From UKL13-2 sp044228625 (GTDB lineage: Bacteria; Pseudomonadota; Gammaproteobacteria; Burkholderiales; Usitatibacteraceae), in assembly GCA_044228625.1 (NCBI GenBank), contig JBGAUM010000025.1:1-31660 (forward strand): a stretch of DNA of 31,660 nt. The letters are read 5' to 3'. The translations under genes were made by a program, and so were the position numbers. Positions 17,201 to 24,002 of the stretch are shown piece by piece (position 1 is the first letter of the stretch; each line of letters begins with the position of its first letter). Below the pieces are notes generated by a model. That model ran no database searches. It was not told the origin of the DNA and was given only the letters and a program-made list of their open reading frames with translations.

Positions 17201-18106
17201 TCTTCTCTGGCGAACTGGTCAGGCTGCGACTTTGTCAATGGCGTGACCTGTACAGTGGCCGCGCTGAGTGGGTCTCGCTCCGTCGGCGTGTCGTTCGCAC
17301 CGGCCCCGGCGAGCCCGCCGCTTGCCCCGGCGCTGGTCTCGGTTTCGCCTGGCAATGCGCAAGCCGTGGTGCGATTCGTCCCCGGCACTGGCGGAACTAC
17401 GGCATTAGGCTTTCGCGCCACGTGCCAACCGGACGGCGTGTTTGCGCTGGGCCTGGGATCGCCCCTCGTGGTGACGGGGCTGACCAACAATGTCACGTAC
17501 TCATGCTCAGTACGCGCAGAAAATGCGATCGGCGTCAGTGCGAACTCGGCCGCGGCAAATGTGACGCCCGCATCCACTGCCGCACCGACTCTGTTGGCTG
17601 CGGCCTCGCGTTTCGCGCTGGCCGCGCCCGCATCGCGCGACTTGCCAATCGATCTCACGCAATCCGTCAACGGCAATCCAACCATCGAACCGAGACTGGT
17701 CTCAGGCGCGCCCATCATTGTTTTTCAGCTGAGCGACGCCATCAATGCTGTCGGCTCGGGGACGGCCACGGACTCCAACATGAACAGCTTGGCTGTCTCG
17801 TCGATGGAGCTTGACGGTAACAACATACTGGTGCGCTTGCCCGCAGGGCTGGATCGTAAGCGCGTGCAGGTGTCGATCTCGGGGATCAATGCGCTCGCGG
17901 CCTTGCTCAATGTCGCTGTCGGTTATCTGGCAGGTGACGTGACCGCCTCTGGAAGGGTGACTGCCGCGGACATTGCAGCACTCAAGGCACAAAGCGGGCG
18001 CACCTTGTTGCCATCCAATTTGCAATTCGACCTCAACGGGGATGGACAAATCACGTCGAGTGACGTGAACGCCTCCAAGAGCCGCGTGGGCACCATGCTA
18101 CCTTAG
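14219..18106 (+). CDS. Large secreted NHL-repeat protein with Hydin-like, Fn3 and dockerin-like C-terminal domains
   Basis: This 1295-residue protein has a long signal peptide ending near residue 46 (FVFCANAAQA). Residues of about 58-735 contain around ten NHL-type repeats with a period near 56 residues, each with a version of GNLFIADTGNHRIRK followed by ISTVAGNG and GFSGDGG. These should form one or two beta-propellers. A Hydin-like 'choice-of-anchor D' domain (about 740-860), Fn3-like domains (about 860-943 and 1034-1121) and a bacterial InlB-type repeat (about 948-1029) follow. The C-terminal module (1121-1295) ends in DLNGDGQITSSD, a good EF-hand/dockerin calcium loop. The order of non-propeller domains is much like the truncated protein at 2-2137, here with NHL repeats in place of RCC1. 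It is an extracellular or surface protein of unknown ligand. ATG 14219 has a weak AAGG upstream. Confidence 0.9.
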   Translation: MHYTLRTLFPANAVPSVVQGLASLRWRARLFAWLVPFVFCANAAQAATVSSVAGGFYGDGQLATSASNFFIEALSKDAAGNIYVQDKTNRRIRKITASTGVISTIAGGGPDVDYPGDGTPAINAYLTIFSSAAHSNGDVYAAAFTRPGQRCIYKIAASTGLISTVPGSCGWVIDGLVVAPDGTLYFSVGKDNVVLTMSSAGGTVNRLAGNYTEGYSGDGGLAYETALNQPGGLALDPSASNLFIADRNNHRVRRVNLSTYLISTVAGNGSAAFAGDGGPASSASLNTPYGVAFDAAGNMYIGDAGNHRIRKVLASNASITTIAGNGVDASTGDGGAATAASLRTPMHLVVDGANNVFVADNSTLAGSLGQIDRLRKISGANGVISTVVGTGAAIGAFGGDGDGGGLSSGLNAPRGVAGEAYRSLYFSDQQNHRIRWLDTVTTPFTQLKTLAGNGVAGFAGDGGPASGAMLNSPAGMALTPSGASLYIADQLNHRVRKIDTITGVISTVAGNGLAGFSGDGGAGISAQLSSPSDVALDLAGNLFIADTGNHRIRKLNLVTGVMTTVAGNGSAGFAGDGQPAVASMLNAPAGIGVDLSGNIYVADTNNHRVRRVQVSHGTISTVAGDGGTSFGGDGRSALLASLSFPQDVLIDNGGDLYVSDSGHHRIRRIDGTTGLISTVIGNGVATFNGDYIEQSAISLRNPTALLITPKRNFVFTDTGNHRVRVIDGTFGYVVAGAPPVLSSAGTISSSAKLTLGTSSQDLVFTTPQVVGTSAPVRSVTLKNRELTQAITITSVQATGDFSTTSNCVRVVAADDTCEISLTFSPSAPGERSGTLTIVSDIGGFFESQYLTSGNGIATPGAPTLLSANPGNGQATLFFVPPQNDGASSIVNYIAGCGAFSASGVQSPVTVTGLTNGMSQSCAVRAQNAAGQGAFSNAISIVPGAAATVMLTLNIGGTGSGSVVSNPASLACTSSCSGNFSTGTSVVLTAAPSAGSSLANWSGCDFVNGVTCTVAALSGSRSVGVSFAPAPASPPLAPALVSVSPGNAQAVVRFVPGTGGTTALGFRATCQPDGVFALGLGSPLVVTGLTNNVTYSCSVRAENAIGVSANSAAANVTPASTAAPTLLAAASRFALAAPASRDLPIDLTQSVNGNPTIEPRLVSGAPIIVFQLSDAINAVGSGTATDSNMNSLAVSSMELDGNNILVRLPAGLDRKRVQVSISGINALAALLNVAVGYLAGDVTASGRVTAADIAALKAQSGRTLLPSNLQFDLNGDGQITSSDVNASKSRVGTMLP

Positions 18107-18152
18107 AGGTTTCCCAACGCGGACTGATGCCCTGCCACAAAATGGGGTAAAG

Positions 18153-18174
18153 CCCGCGAATGGAGAAACGCGGG
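18153..18174. terminator. Possible hairpin between convergent genes
   Basis: CCCGCG (18153-18158) and CGCGGG (18169-18174) form a 6-bp GC stem with a 10-base loop, 47 bases after the NHL gene stop and before the convergent membrane-protein gene. No T tract follows, so intrinsic termination is doubtful. Confidence 0.25.
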
Positions 18175-18272
18175 TTGGCATCGACGGTACGCGTGTCGGT
18201 GCTGTTGCGGGCGACCTGCAGAGGGGCCTCCTATGCCATGTGTCACGACAACGCCATGACATGTGCAGCACG

Positions 18273-18662
18273 CTATTCCCGCTGCCCCGCCTCGGTCACC
18301 AGTTTGCCGCTGTTGAAGAGCATGAGACCCACGGGCATGGCAACGACCAGCAGGAACCAGAGCGGTCCCGTGGGGTAGGGCGTTGACCAAAGATTGATCA
18401 ACGCCGCCATGGCCAAAGCCCCGGCGAGGACCCCCAGGATGGCCAAGAAATGGCCGGTCAGCCGCATCAAGGGCGCAGCTCCAGCCCTCGCAGCAAACAT
18501 CATCGCAATGGACAGCCCCACGCCGATGCAGATCGGAAACGCAAGCCACAAGGCAAACACTTTGGGCATCAAATCGGGCATGAAGTACGCGCCCAGAATG
18601 GCGCCGCCTGCGATGGCACCGAATGCAGTGACGATCCAACCAATCAAAAGGCCGGGGGACAT
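18273..18662 (-). CDS. Small integral membrane protein, four predicted helices
   Basis: This 129-residue hydrophobic protein has four likely membrane helices: about residues 5-30 (LIGWIVTAFGAIAGGAILGAY), 36-58 (FALWLAFPICIGVGLSIAMM), 70-92 and 98-117. Only a short polar C-terminal tail follows. ATG 18662 is chosen because AAGGAA lies 8 bases upstream; the longer frame from TTG 18695 lacks such support. I do not recognise a family. It lies 176 bases downstream of the NmrA-type gene on the same strand, so co-transcription is possible, and it converges with the NHL-repeat gene. Confidence 0.7.
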   Translation of the reverse strand: MSPGLLIGWIVTAFGAIAGGAILGAYFMPDLMPKVFALWLAFPICIGVGLSIAMMFAARAGAAPLMRLTGHFLAILGVLAGALAMAALINLWSTPYPTGPLWFLLVVAMPVGLMLFNSGKLVTEAGQRE

Positions 18663-18838
18663 GGGCAGTTTCCTTTGCAACGAATCGACTGGCAAGACTG
18701 CAGATTACCGCAGATGGAACCCGATGCAAACCTGGGATCGGGTGCGGCCGCCGGCCCATGTTTGGGTCGAACACCGCACCTTGAATCGGTGTCTTGTCCG
18801 CGGATTCTTGTCGGGTCAAACAACAGGAACGCGTGGTG

Positions 18839-19786
18839 TCATTCCAGCGGAATGCGCTTGGCATTCGCGGCAAGCCACTGGTCGAGCGACTGCAAGGCGG
18901 GGTTGAGTGCCTTCGAGGCTGCGACGCTGCGCTTGGCGCAGAAGTCCTCCGCGAATTCCTCGTAGAACTGGAACATGTTGCCCAGATCCTCGGCGCCGGG
19001 GAAGCCAAATGCGCGGAACGCGGCGGCCGATACGGCGTTGTATTTCACTGGAACCCCCAGTGCACGACCCATCGCTGCGGCCATCTGCTCTCCTGTGGGG
19101 TGTTCGCCCGCGATGCCGATGTGCTGGCCGATGGTCTCCGGCCCCTTTTTGAAAATGCCATAGGCGCACCGCCCAATATCTTCCGCCGCGATACCCGGCA
19201 TGGGGGCCTTGCCCATCGGCAACGTGATGGCGTATTGGCCGTCCGGGCCTTTCTTGGGGCCCATGCCGAAGTAAATGAAGTTGTCCCAGTAAAACGACGT
19301 GTACAGGAAAGTCGTGGGCACGCCGGCTTCGGTGAAGCGCGCGTTGGATTCCCCCTTGGCATCAAAATGCGGCACCTTGTAGTGTTCCATCAAGGTAGGC
19401 ATGCGGTTGTCACTGAGCGGTACCCAGTTGCGCGTGTCTTCCAGTGTCGACCAGATGGCGTGCTGGATGCCGGCCGCCTTGGCCGCCCGTGCAAAGGTAG
19501 CGACATTCTGCTTCTCCTTTTCCGGCGAAAAATGCGCCCAAAAGAACGTGACAAAGAACGCCCCGTAACAGCCGGACAGGGCCTGGGTCAGTGCTGCCTC
19601 GTCGTCAATATCCGCCCCCACCACCTCTGCCCCCTGGGCCGCAAGCGCCCTGGCCTTGTCAGAGTTCACGTCGCGCGTGATGGCGCGGACGGCAAAGCCC
19701 CCTTGCGGGTCGGACAGAATGGCGCGGACCAGGCCACCGCCTTGTGCGCCAGTGGCGCCGATGACAGCAATTGTTTTCTTGTTCAT
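18839..19786 (-). CDS. NmrA-family NAD(P)-binding protein (atypical short-chain dehydrogenase fold)
   Basis: This 315-residue protein has an N-terminal Rossmann motif VIGATGAQGGG (GxxGxxG) directly after the start. The internal pattern AAKAAGIQHAIWSTLED and the C-terminal part with GEHPTGEQMAAAMG fit the NmrA/HSCARG group, which binds NAD(P) and often senses redox state rather than catalysing a reaction. The usual SDR catalytic YxxxK is not evident, as in that group. ATG 19786 is chosen because AAGGAG lies 7 bases upstream; a longer frame from 19846 has no such site. It is divergent from the diguanylate cyclase gene across 87 bases. Substrate and role are not determined by context. Confidence 0.85.
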   Translation of the reverse strand: MNKKTIAVIGATGAQGGGLVRAILSDPQGGFAVRAITRDVNSDKARALAAQGAEVVGADIDDEAALTQALSGCYGAFFVTFFWAHFSPEKEKQNVATFARAAKAAGIQHAIWSTLEDTRNWVPLSDNRMPTLMEHYKVPHFDAKGESNARFTEAGVPTTFLYTSFYWDNFIYFGMGPKKGPDGQYAITLPMGKAPMPGIAAEDIGRCAYGIFKKGPETIGQHIGIAGEHPTGEQMAAAMGRALGVPVKYNAVSAAAFRAFGFPGAEDLGNMFQFYEEFAEDFCAKRSVAASKALNPALQSLDQWLAANAKRIPLE

Positions 19787-19873
19787 GATGTTCTCCTTGG
19801 GGTCGTTGGGGAATGTAGTTGATTTGCGTTGGCGCGGAACGCGCACAATTCCGGTATTCTCCGATCAACGATC

Positions 19874-20989
19874 ATGAGTTTGGTTCCACAACGCTTTTCA
19901 CCCGAATGGGAGGTTGAGTTCCAGGCCTCGCGTCGCGCCGCGCTGGCCGAGATCAATGCCACGACCTACGGGTTCGTGGCGGGCCTCGTCATGGTGTTTT
20001 GCATCTGGGACTGGTACGTGGATCCTACCGGCTGGCAGCATGCGTTGCCAATTCGCGCGCTGGGCGCAACCATGGCGATCGCGCTGGGGATCCTCCAAAA
20101 GCAGTCGGGCCGTGTGGACTGGGCCCCGGCGATTGCGAAGGCACGGTTTGCGGCGACGACCCTCGCGGTAGCCGGCGCCCTGCTGGTGCTCGACCAGGGC
20201 TATGAATTCGGCATCGCGGGCCTGGTCTCGCTGGTATTGGTCGGGCCGTATCTGGCCATGGATCGGCGCGACCTGCTCAGGCTCTATGCGCTTCCGTCCG
20301 TGGGGATTGCCCTGATCCTGATGCTGGGGCCCTTCAATCAATTCGCCATCGTCAATTCGACGATCTTCTTGGTGCTGGCGGTGCTGGTCGGCATGATCCT
20401 GTCCAGAGTCCTTGAAGTTGCCAATCGAAAGGCATTCGCATTGGAGATGCAGCTCAAGGTCGAAGCGCGAACCGACTCGCTGACCGGGCTGACCAACCGG
20501 CGCGCGATGGAGGCGGCCGCGTCCGCCGAGCTTAAGCGTGCACGCCGCATCGGCGCGGAAACGTCCGTGATGATTCTCGACATCGACAACTTCAAGTCGG
20601 TTAACGACCGGTTCGGGCACGATGTCGGCGACCAGGTCATCGTAACGGTGGCGCGCGCCATTCAGGCGATCATTCGCGAGACCGATACCCTGGCTCGCTG
20701 GGGCGGTGAAGAGTTCCTGGCCATGCTGCCGTCGACTTCCCGCGCAGATGCTACGGCCTTGGCCGAACGGATCCGGCTCGCCGTGGCGGCCGCACCGTTG
20801 CCGGTTGAAGGGGCCGGTCAGGTCACGGTGAGCATTGGTGTGTCTTCCAGCGATGATGCCGTGGAAGATCTGACCAATTCACGCTGGATGCACATGTTGC
20901 GTGCGGCAGACACGGCGCTCTACCGCGCGAAGCAGGGTGGTCGCAATCGCGTGTGTGCCGCGCAACCGGAACCGATCACCGAAAACTGA
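19874..20989 (+). CDS. Membrane-bound diguanylate cyclase (GGDEF)
   Basis: This 371-residue protein makes c-di-GMP from two GTP. The N-terminal half (about residues 30-190) has five or six hydrophobic segments and no recognised ligand-binding domain. The GGDEF domain begins at TDSLTGLTNRRAM. The active-site signature is GGEEF at residues 277-281. The inhibitory I-site RETD (268-271) sits exactly five residues before it, so product feedback is expected. ATG 19874 is used; an upstream TTG at 19829 would add 15 residues without support. No EAL or HD-GYP domain is attached. The gene converges with the SDYE-repeat gene 65 bases downstream. Confidence 0.92.
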   Translation: MSLVPQRFSPEWEVEFQASRRAALAEINATTYGFVAGLVMVFCIWDWYVDPTGWQHALPIRALGATMAIALGILQKQSGRVDWAPAIAKARFAATTLAVAGALLVLDQGYEFGIAGLVSLVLVGPYLAMDRRDLLRLYALPSVGIALILMLGPFNQFAIVNSTIFLVLAVLVGMILSRVLEVANRKAFALEMQLKVEARTDSLTGLTNRRAMEAAASAELKRARRIGAETSVMILDIDNFKSVNDRFGHDVGDQVIVTVARAIQAIIRETDTLARWGGEEFLAMLPSTSRADATALAERIRLAVAAAPLPVEGAGQVTVSIGVSSSDDAVEDLTNSRWMHMLRAADTALYRAKQGGRNRVCAAQPEPITEN

Positions 20990-21008
20990 TAGTTCGCGAA
21001 CCGGTGAT
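20975..21008. terminator. Inverted repeat between convergent genes (possible bidirectional terminator)
   Basis: ATCACCG (20975-20981) and CGGTGAT (21002-21008) are perfect inverted copies flanking 20 bases, and the intervening DNA contains the palindrome GTTCGCGAAC (20992-21001). It spans the stop of the diguanylate cyclase gene. A T tract is missing, so terminator function is uncertain. Confidence 0.3.
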
Positions 21009-21054
21009 GCAAGAGCAGTCGCGGATTCGGTGCCTCTAACTAAATGTTCAATTC

Positions 21055-22311
21055 CTAGAGCGCCAGGCGGTCCAGCGCCTTTTCGGCTTCCATCCGTTCG
21101 TAGTCGCCCAATTGGCGCGCCGCCTTGCGATAGGCGGAGACCAGGGTGGAGTCCGCCGGCATGCGCCGCGCGATCTGGGTCAATACGTTCTTGGCCTCGT
21201 AGTCGGAGTCGATGTGACGTACCGCTGAAATGAGCGCCGCATATCCCGCAGCATCCAGCTTGGCCTGTTTCACGAGCGATCCCAGCGTCCGTGACTTTTC
21301 GTAGTCCGAGTCGATTTCCTGTGCGCAGGCCACAAAGGCTTGAACCTGGCTGGCCGTGGGCGTGGTGAGGTGACGCGACAAAGAGATCAAGGCGCTCGCT
21401 CGTTCGTAGTCCGAATCAATTTCGTTCGCCACCGCAATGACGCGATCGATCGCTTCGCCGTTGAGGCTGGTCCCTTTGGAGAGCGCATCGGCAATTTGGC
21501 GCTTTTCGTAATCCGAATCCATTCCATGAAGGGCGGCGCGCCACGCAGCAGTCACGCCATCACCCGCCGCCAATCCTGGCGCAAGGGCCGCAAGGACCTG
21601 ACGTTGCTCGTAGGAGGAATCCATCTTGGCCACTTGGTTGAGCAATGCAATCTGCCCGCCGGCAGCCAGCGGCTGCTTGCCGAGAAGGGCGATGAGCACA
21701 TTGCGCTTTTCATAGTCCGAATCGATCGGGCGCGACACTTCCAGGAACTTGTCAGTCTCCGCTGCGGATAACGTGCCTAGGGCCACCAGAGCCATGAGGT
21801 GGCGTGCACGTGCGTAATCCGAGGAAATACGGTCCGTGTCCGCCAGCACGGCGGCGGCGCTGCCCTTGGCCATCAGCTTTTTCACGCGCGAATCGACGTT
21901 AAGCGCGCTTTCCCGCGCCAGTCGGCCGATCGCCTCGGCAATCCATTGCTTGGCCGCGTCGTCGATCGGCGCATCCGAGTTATTTAGACGGTAGGTTTTC
22001 TTGATGCCGCCGGGCGCGCTGGCGTCAGACTTGAAATCGATCATTCGGCTGATTCCCGCGCGCTTGTCGAGAATGGTCAGCCGGCCGGAAAGTTTGGCGA
22101 CGTCGTCTTCGGCTTCCGTGAATTCAATGGTGCCGGTCAGCCTTGATCGGAAAGATTGGCCGTTGGCGTTGACCTCGTAGGTCGATCTCGAACCCGAAAG
22201 GCCCAGCGCGTCAAACACGGCGGTCACCACACCGGCGTGGGCGGGGCTGGCGGTCCCGAGCACGGCGGCGATCAGCAGCGTGGCAGTCTTCAGGCGAAGG
22301 GGGCTATTCAT
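21055..22311 (-). CDS. Exported helical-repeat protein with SDYE-signature repeats
   Basis: This 418-residue protein starts at ATG 22311 (GGAGAG 7 bases upstream) with a signal peptide ending ASPAHA. Residues of about 30-135 form a non-repetitive domain (GQSFRSRLTGTIEFTE, LSGRLTILDKRAG) that is probably beta-rich. From about residue 162 to the end there are seven tandem repeats of 34-36 residues plus a truncated eighth. Each opens with a variant of IDSDYEKRNVLIAL: ISSDYARA, IDSDYEKR, MDSSYEQR, MDSDYEKR, IDSDYERA, IDSDYEKS, IDSDYEAK, LGDYERM. The pattern predicts a two-helix solenoid, so a protein-binding scaffold is likely. Similar repeats occur, from memory, in C-terminal regions of some M56/BlaR-like proteins; no peptidase domain is present here. 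It is divergent from the MpaB-family gene. Confidence 0.82.
   Translation of the reverse strand: MNSPLRLKTATLLIAAVLGTASPAHAGVVTAVFDALGLSGSRSTYEVNANGQSFRSRLTGTIEFTEAEDDVAKLSGRLTILDKRAGISRMIDFKSDASAPGGIKKTYRLNNSDAPIDDAAKQWIAEAIGRLARESALNVDSRVKKLMAKGSAAAVLADTDRISSDYARARHLMALVALGTLSAAETDKFLEVSRPIDSDYEKRNVLIALLGKQPLAAGGQIALLNQVAKMDSSYEQRQVLAALAPGLAAGDGVTAAWRAALHGMDSDYEKRQIADALSKGTSLNGEAIDRVIAVANEIDSDYERASALISLSRHLTTPTASQVQAFVACAQEIDSDYEKSRTLGSLVKQAKLDAAGYAALISAVRHIDSDYEAKNVLTQIARRMPADSTLVSAYRKAARQLGDYERMEAEKALDRLAL
21100..21835 (-). repeat. Tandem coding repeats, about 103-106 bp each (SDYE repeats)
   Basis: On the plus strand the core TCGTAGTCCGAATC or a close variant recurs near 21197, 21298, 21405, 21507, 21608, 21712 and 21818, giving a period of 101-107 bases. 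The core encodes the SDYE signature. Between cores the DNA has diverged strongly, so this is an old duplication kept for protein structure and not a recent tandem expansion. Confidence 0.8.
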
Positions 22312-22426
22312 GGGTGTCTCTCCGGATGTAATGGCCGCCAGTGTAGGAACGACCCAATCGGCTGTCGCCGGCGACGGGACGAAATGCAGATTGCGGTGCA
22401 CGAAATGAGGTGAGCCGCAGAATCAC

Positions 22427-22505
22427 AAACCCTAGAGCAGACGCGGCATTCGAGGCGATTAGCGCCCAAACGGCGCGCCAGTGCTAGGGTTTCCGTTTTG
22501 GGCGC
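22427..22505. promoter_or_regulatory. Two interleaved inverted repeats in a divergent intergenic region
   Basis: AAACCCTAG (22427-22435) is the exact reverse complement of CTAGGGTTT (22484-22492). A second pair, GCGCCCAAACGG (22462-22473) and CCGTTTTGGGCGC (22493-22505), matches except for one extra base. The right arms abut, so the two hairpins cannot be read as one simple stem. The elements lie between the divergent SDYE-repeat and MpaB-family genes and may be operators or alternative RNA structures. Confidence 0.45.
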
Positions 22506-22572
22506 ACGGTTCTGGCGCTCCATCCAGTGTTAAAGTCTTGCCGCAAAAGAATGCACACCCACAGGACCTGCA

Positions 22573-23997
22573 ATGCCTCCCGCACCTCCAAACGCCACGA
22601 ACACCGACCCGGATGCCGGACGTTTCATTGCGGACCCGTGGGCGGATGATGCCGTGAGGCAAATCATGGGCAAATGGGCTGTCCCGGCGCCCGTACCCAT
22701 GGACATTGAAGACAAGCTCAAGTTGGCCGAGCAGGTTGCGAAACAATGGGGGGACCATTGGGATCGCCTGAATGAAGTGACGACCGATTTCTCGCGTTGG
22801 ACCAGCAATGACGCCGTGCAGAACTGGACCGCTCCGCAACGGGGCATGGTGGCGCCTGTCCAAAGCGCGTTGGGAACCTATCTGACCGCCTCACGCGGAA
22901 TGCCGTCCTGGGCCGATGCCCAAAAGATCGAACGCGCGGAAGCGTTGTTCATGGACAACGGCGTGCTTTCGGTGGTCTTGCTTTTTTGCTCCAGCCTGCC
23001 GGAGTGTTACGTGCTGCCGGACCTCTCGGCGGTCCTGAATGCCACGGGCCAGTTGGTCGACCATACCGATTACCGGATCCGGCAGACCGGCGCCATGATC
23101 TTCCCGGTGATGAATGAAGGGGGCATGTGCACACCGACCGGTTTGGGCATCGCGCAAGTCCTCAAGGTGCGATTGATCCACGCGACGGTTCGCAACCTCA
23201 TCCTGCGTCAAGACCCAGGTGCCGCCCTGCTGGCGTTCCAGTCTGCCGACGGTGCAGATGGGGCGGGCGTGGTGGCGCCGATTGAGGCGTTGGCTGCAAC
23301 GCGGGACATGCATCAAAAACTGTTTGGCATGGGGTGGAATGTGGGCGAGCAGGGCTTGCCCTGCAATCAGGAAGAGCTGGCGTACACGCTGCTCACTTTT
23401 TCGTACGTGTATTTGCGCAGCCTGCATGTGTTGGGGTTGGGGTACAAGAAAGAGGATGAAGAGGCGTTTCTGCATGCGTGGAACGTGGCCGGCCATTTCC
23501 TCGGCATTGAAGATCGATGGATGGTGTGGGACATGGTCAGCGCCAAGTCGATGTTCGACACCTTGCAAGCACGTGGCCGCATGCGCATCCTTGAGCGCAA
23601 ACAACGGCACCCGGACACGCCGGATCCGCGGCCGGAGCTGGGAAATGCGTTGATGAATGCGATGTCCGGTGTCCTCGAGTGGAACATCTTCAAGCCATTT
23701 CCTGTGCTGCTCACGCGCCACTTGTGCGGGCGGCAGATGGCCGAGGACTTGGGGATCAACGCACCCGTGCCCGTGTTGTCCCAGATTCTGTTTACGGTGA
23801 TCATGGCGACAATCCATGTGATTGACACCGTGGTCGGCGCCGTGTTTCCCGGTTTCGCCCTTTCCCGGTGGTTCACCAAGATACTGGGCAAGCCGCTGAC
23901 CTACAAGCTCATGATGGCGCAGACCCGTTCGCTCAAGATGCCGACACATTTGCGCAGCCATATCGACGGCATCTTGACGCGCTGGAGCCAAAAGTAG
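22573..23997 (+). CDS. MpaB / rubber-oxygenase (DUF2236) family protein
   Basis: This 474-residue protein has no signal peptide. It fits the 'ER-bound oxygenase MpaB/rubber oxygenase' catalytic domain. Around residues 130-210 there is DNGVLSVVLLFCSSLPECYVLP, then GAMIFPVMNEGG, then VRLIHATVR with Arg200 and His203. Further on come the conserved PCNQEELAYTLLTFSYVYLR and HAWNVAGHFLGI (His301, His308). Relatives include latex-clearing protein and fungal MpaB, and in Lcp the domain binds a b-type haem. The substrate here cannot be deduced. A C-terminal part (residues of about 385-474) has hydrophobic stretches that may give membrane contact. ATG 22573 has AGGA 8 bases upstream. The next gene, a diguanylate cyclase, begins 5 bases after the stop, so the pair is an operon. 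Confidence 0.85.
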   Translation: MPPAPPNATNTDPDAGRFIADPWADDAVRQIMGKWAVPAPVPMDIEDKLKLAEQVAKQWGDHWDRLNEVTTDFSRWTSNDAVQNWTAPQRGMVAPVQSALGTYLTASRGMPSWADAQKIERAEALFMDNGVLSVVLLFCSSLPECYVLPDLSAVLNATGQLVDHTDYRIRQTGAMIFPVMNEGGMCTPTGLGIAQVLKVRLIHATVRNLILRQDPGAALLAFQSADGADGAGVVAPIEALAATRDMHQKLFGMGWNVGEQGLPCNQEELAYTLLTFSYVYLRSLHVLGLGYKKEDEEAFLHAWNVAGHFLGIEDRWMVWDMVSAKSMFDTLQARGRMRILERKQRHPDTPDPRPELGNALMNAMSGVLEWNIFKPFPVLLTRHLCGRQMAEDLGINAPVPVLSQILFTVIMATIHVIDTVVGAVFPGFALSRWFTKILGKPLTYKLMMAQTRSLKMPTHLRSHIDGILTRWSQK

Positions 23998-24002
23998 GCT
24001 CC

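Noticed and set aside
21100..21835. CRISPR-like periodic repeats
   Set aside because: The roughly 104-base period is in phase with codons and encodes SDYE protein repeats. Only short cores are conserved, and there are no identical direct repeats with unique spacers.
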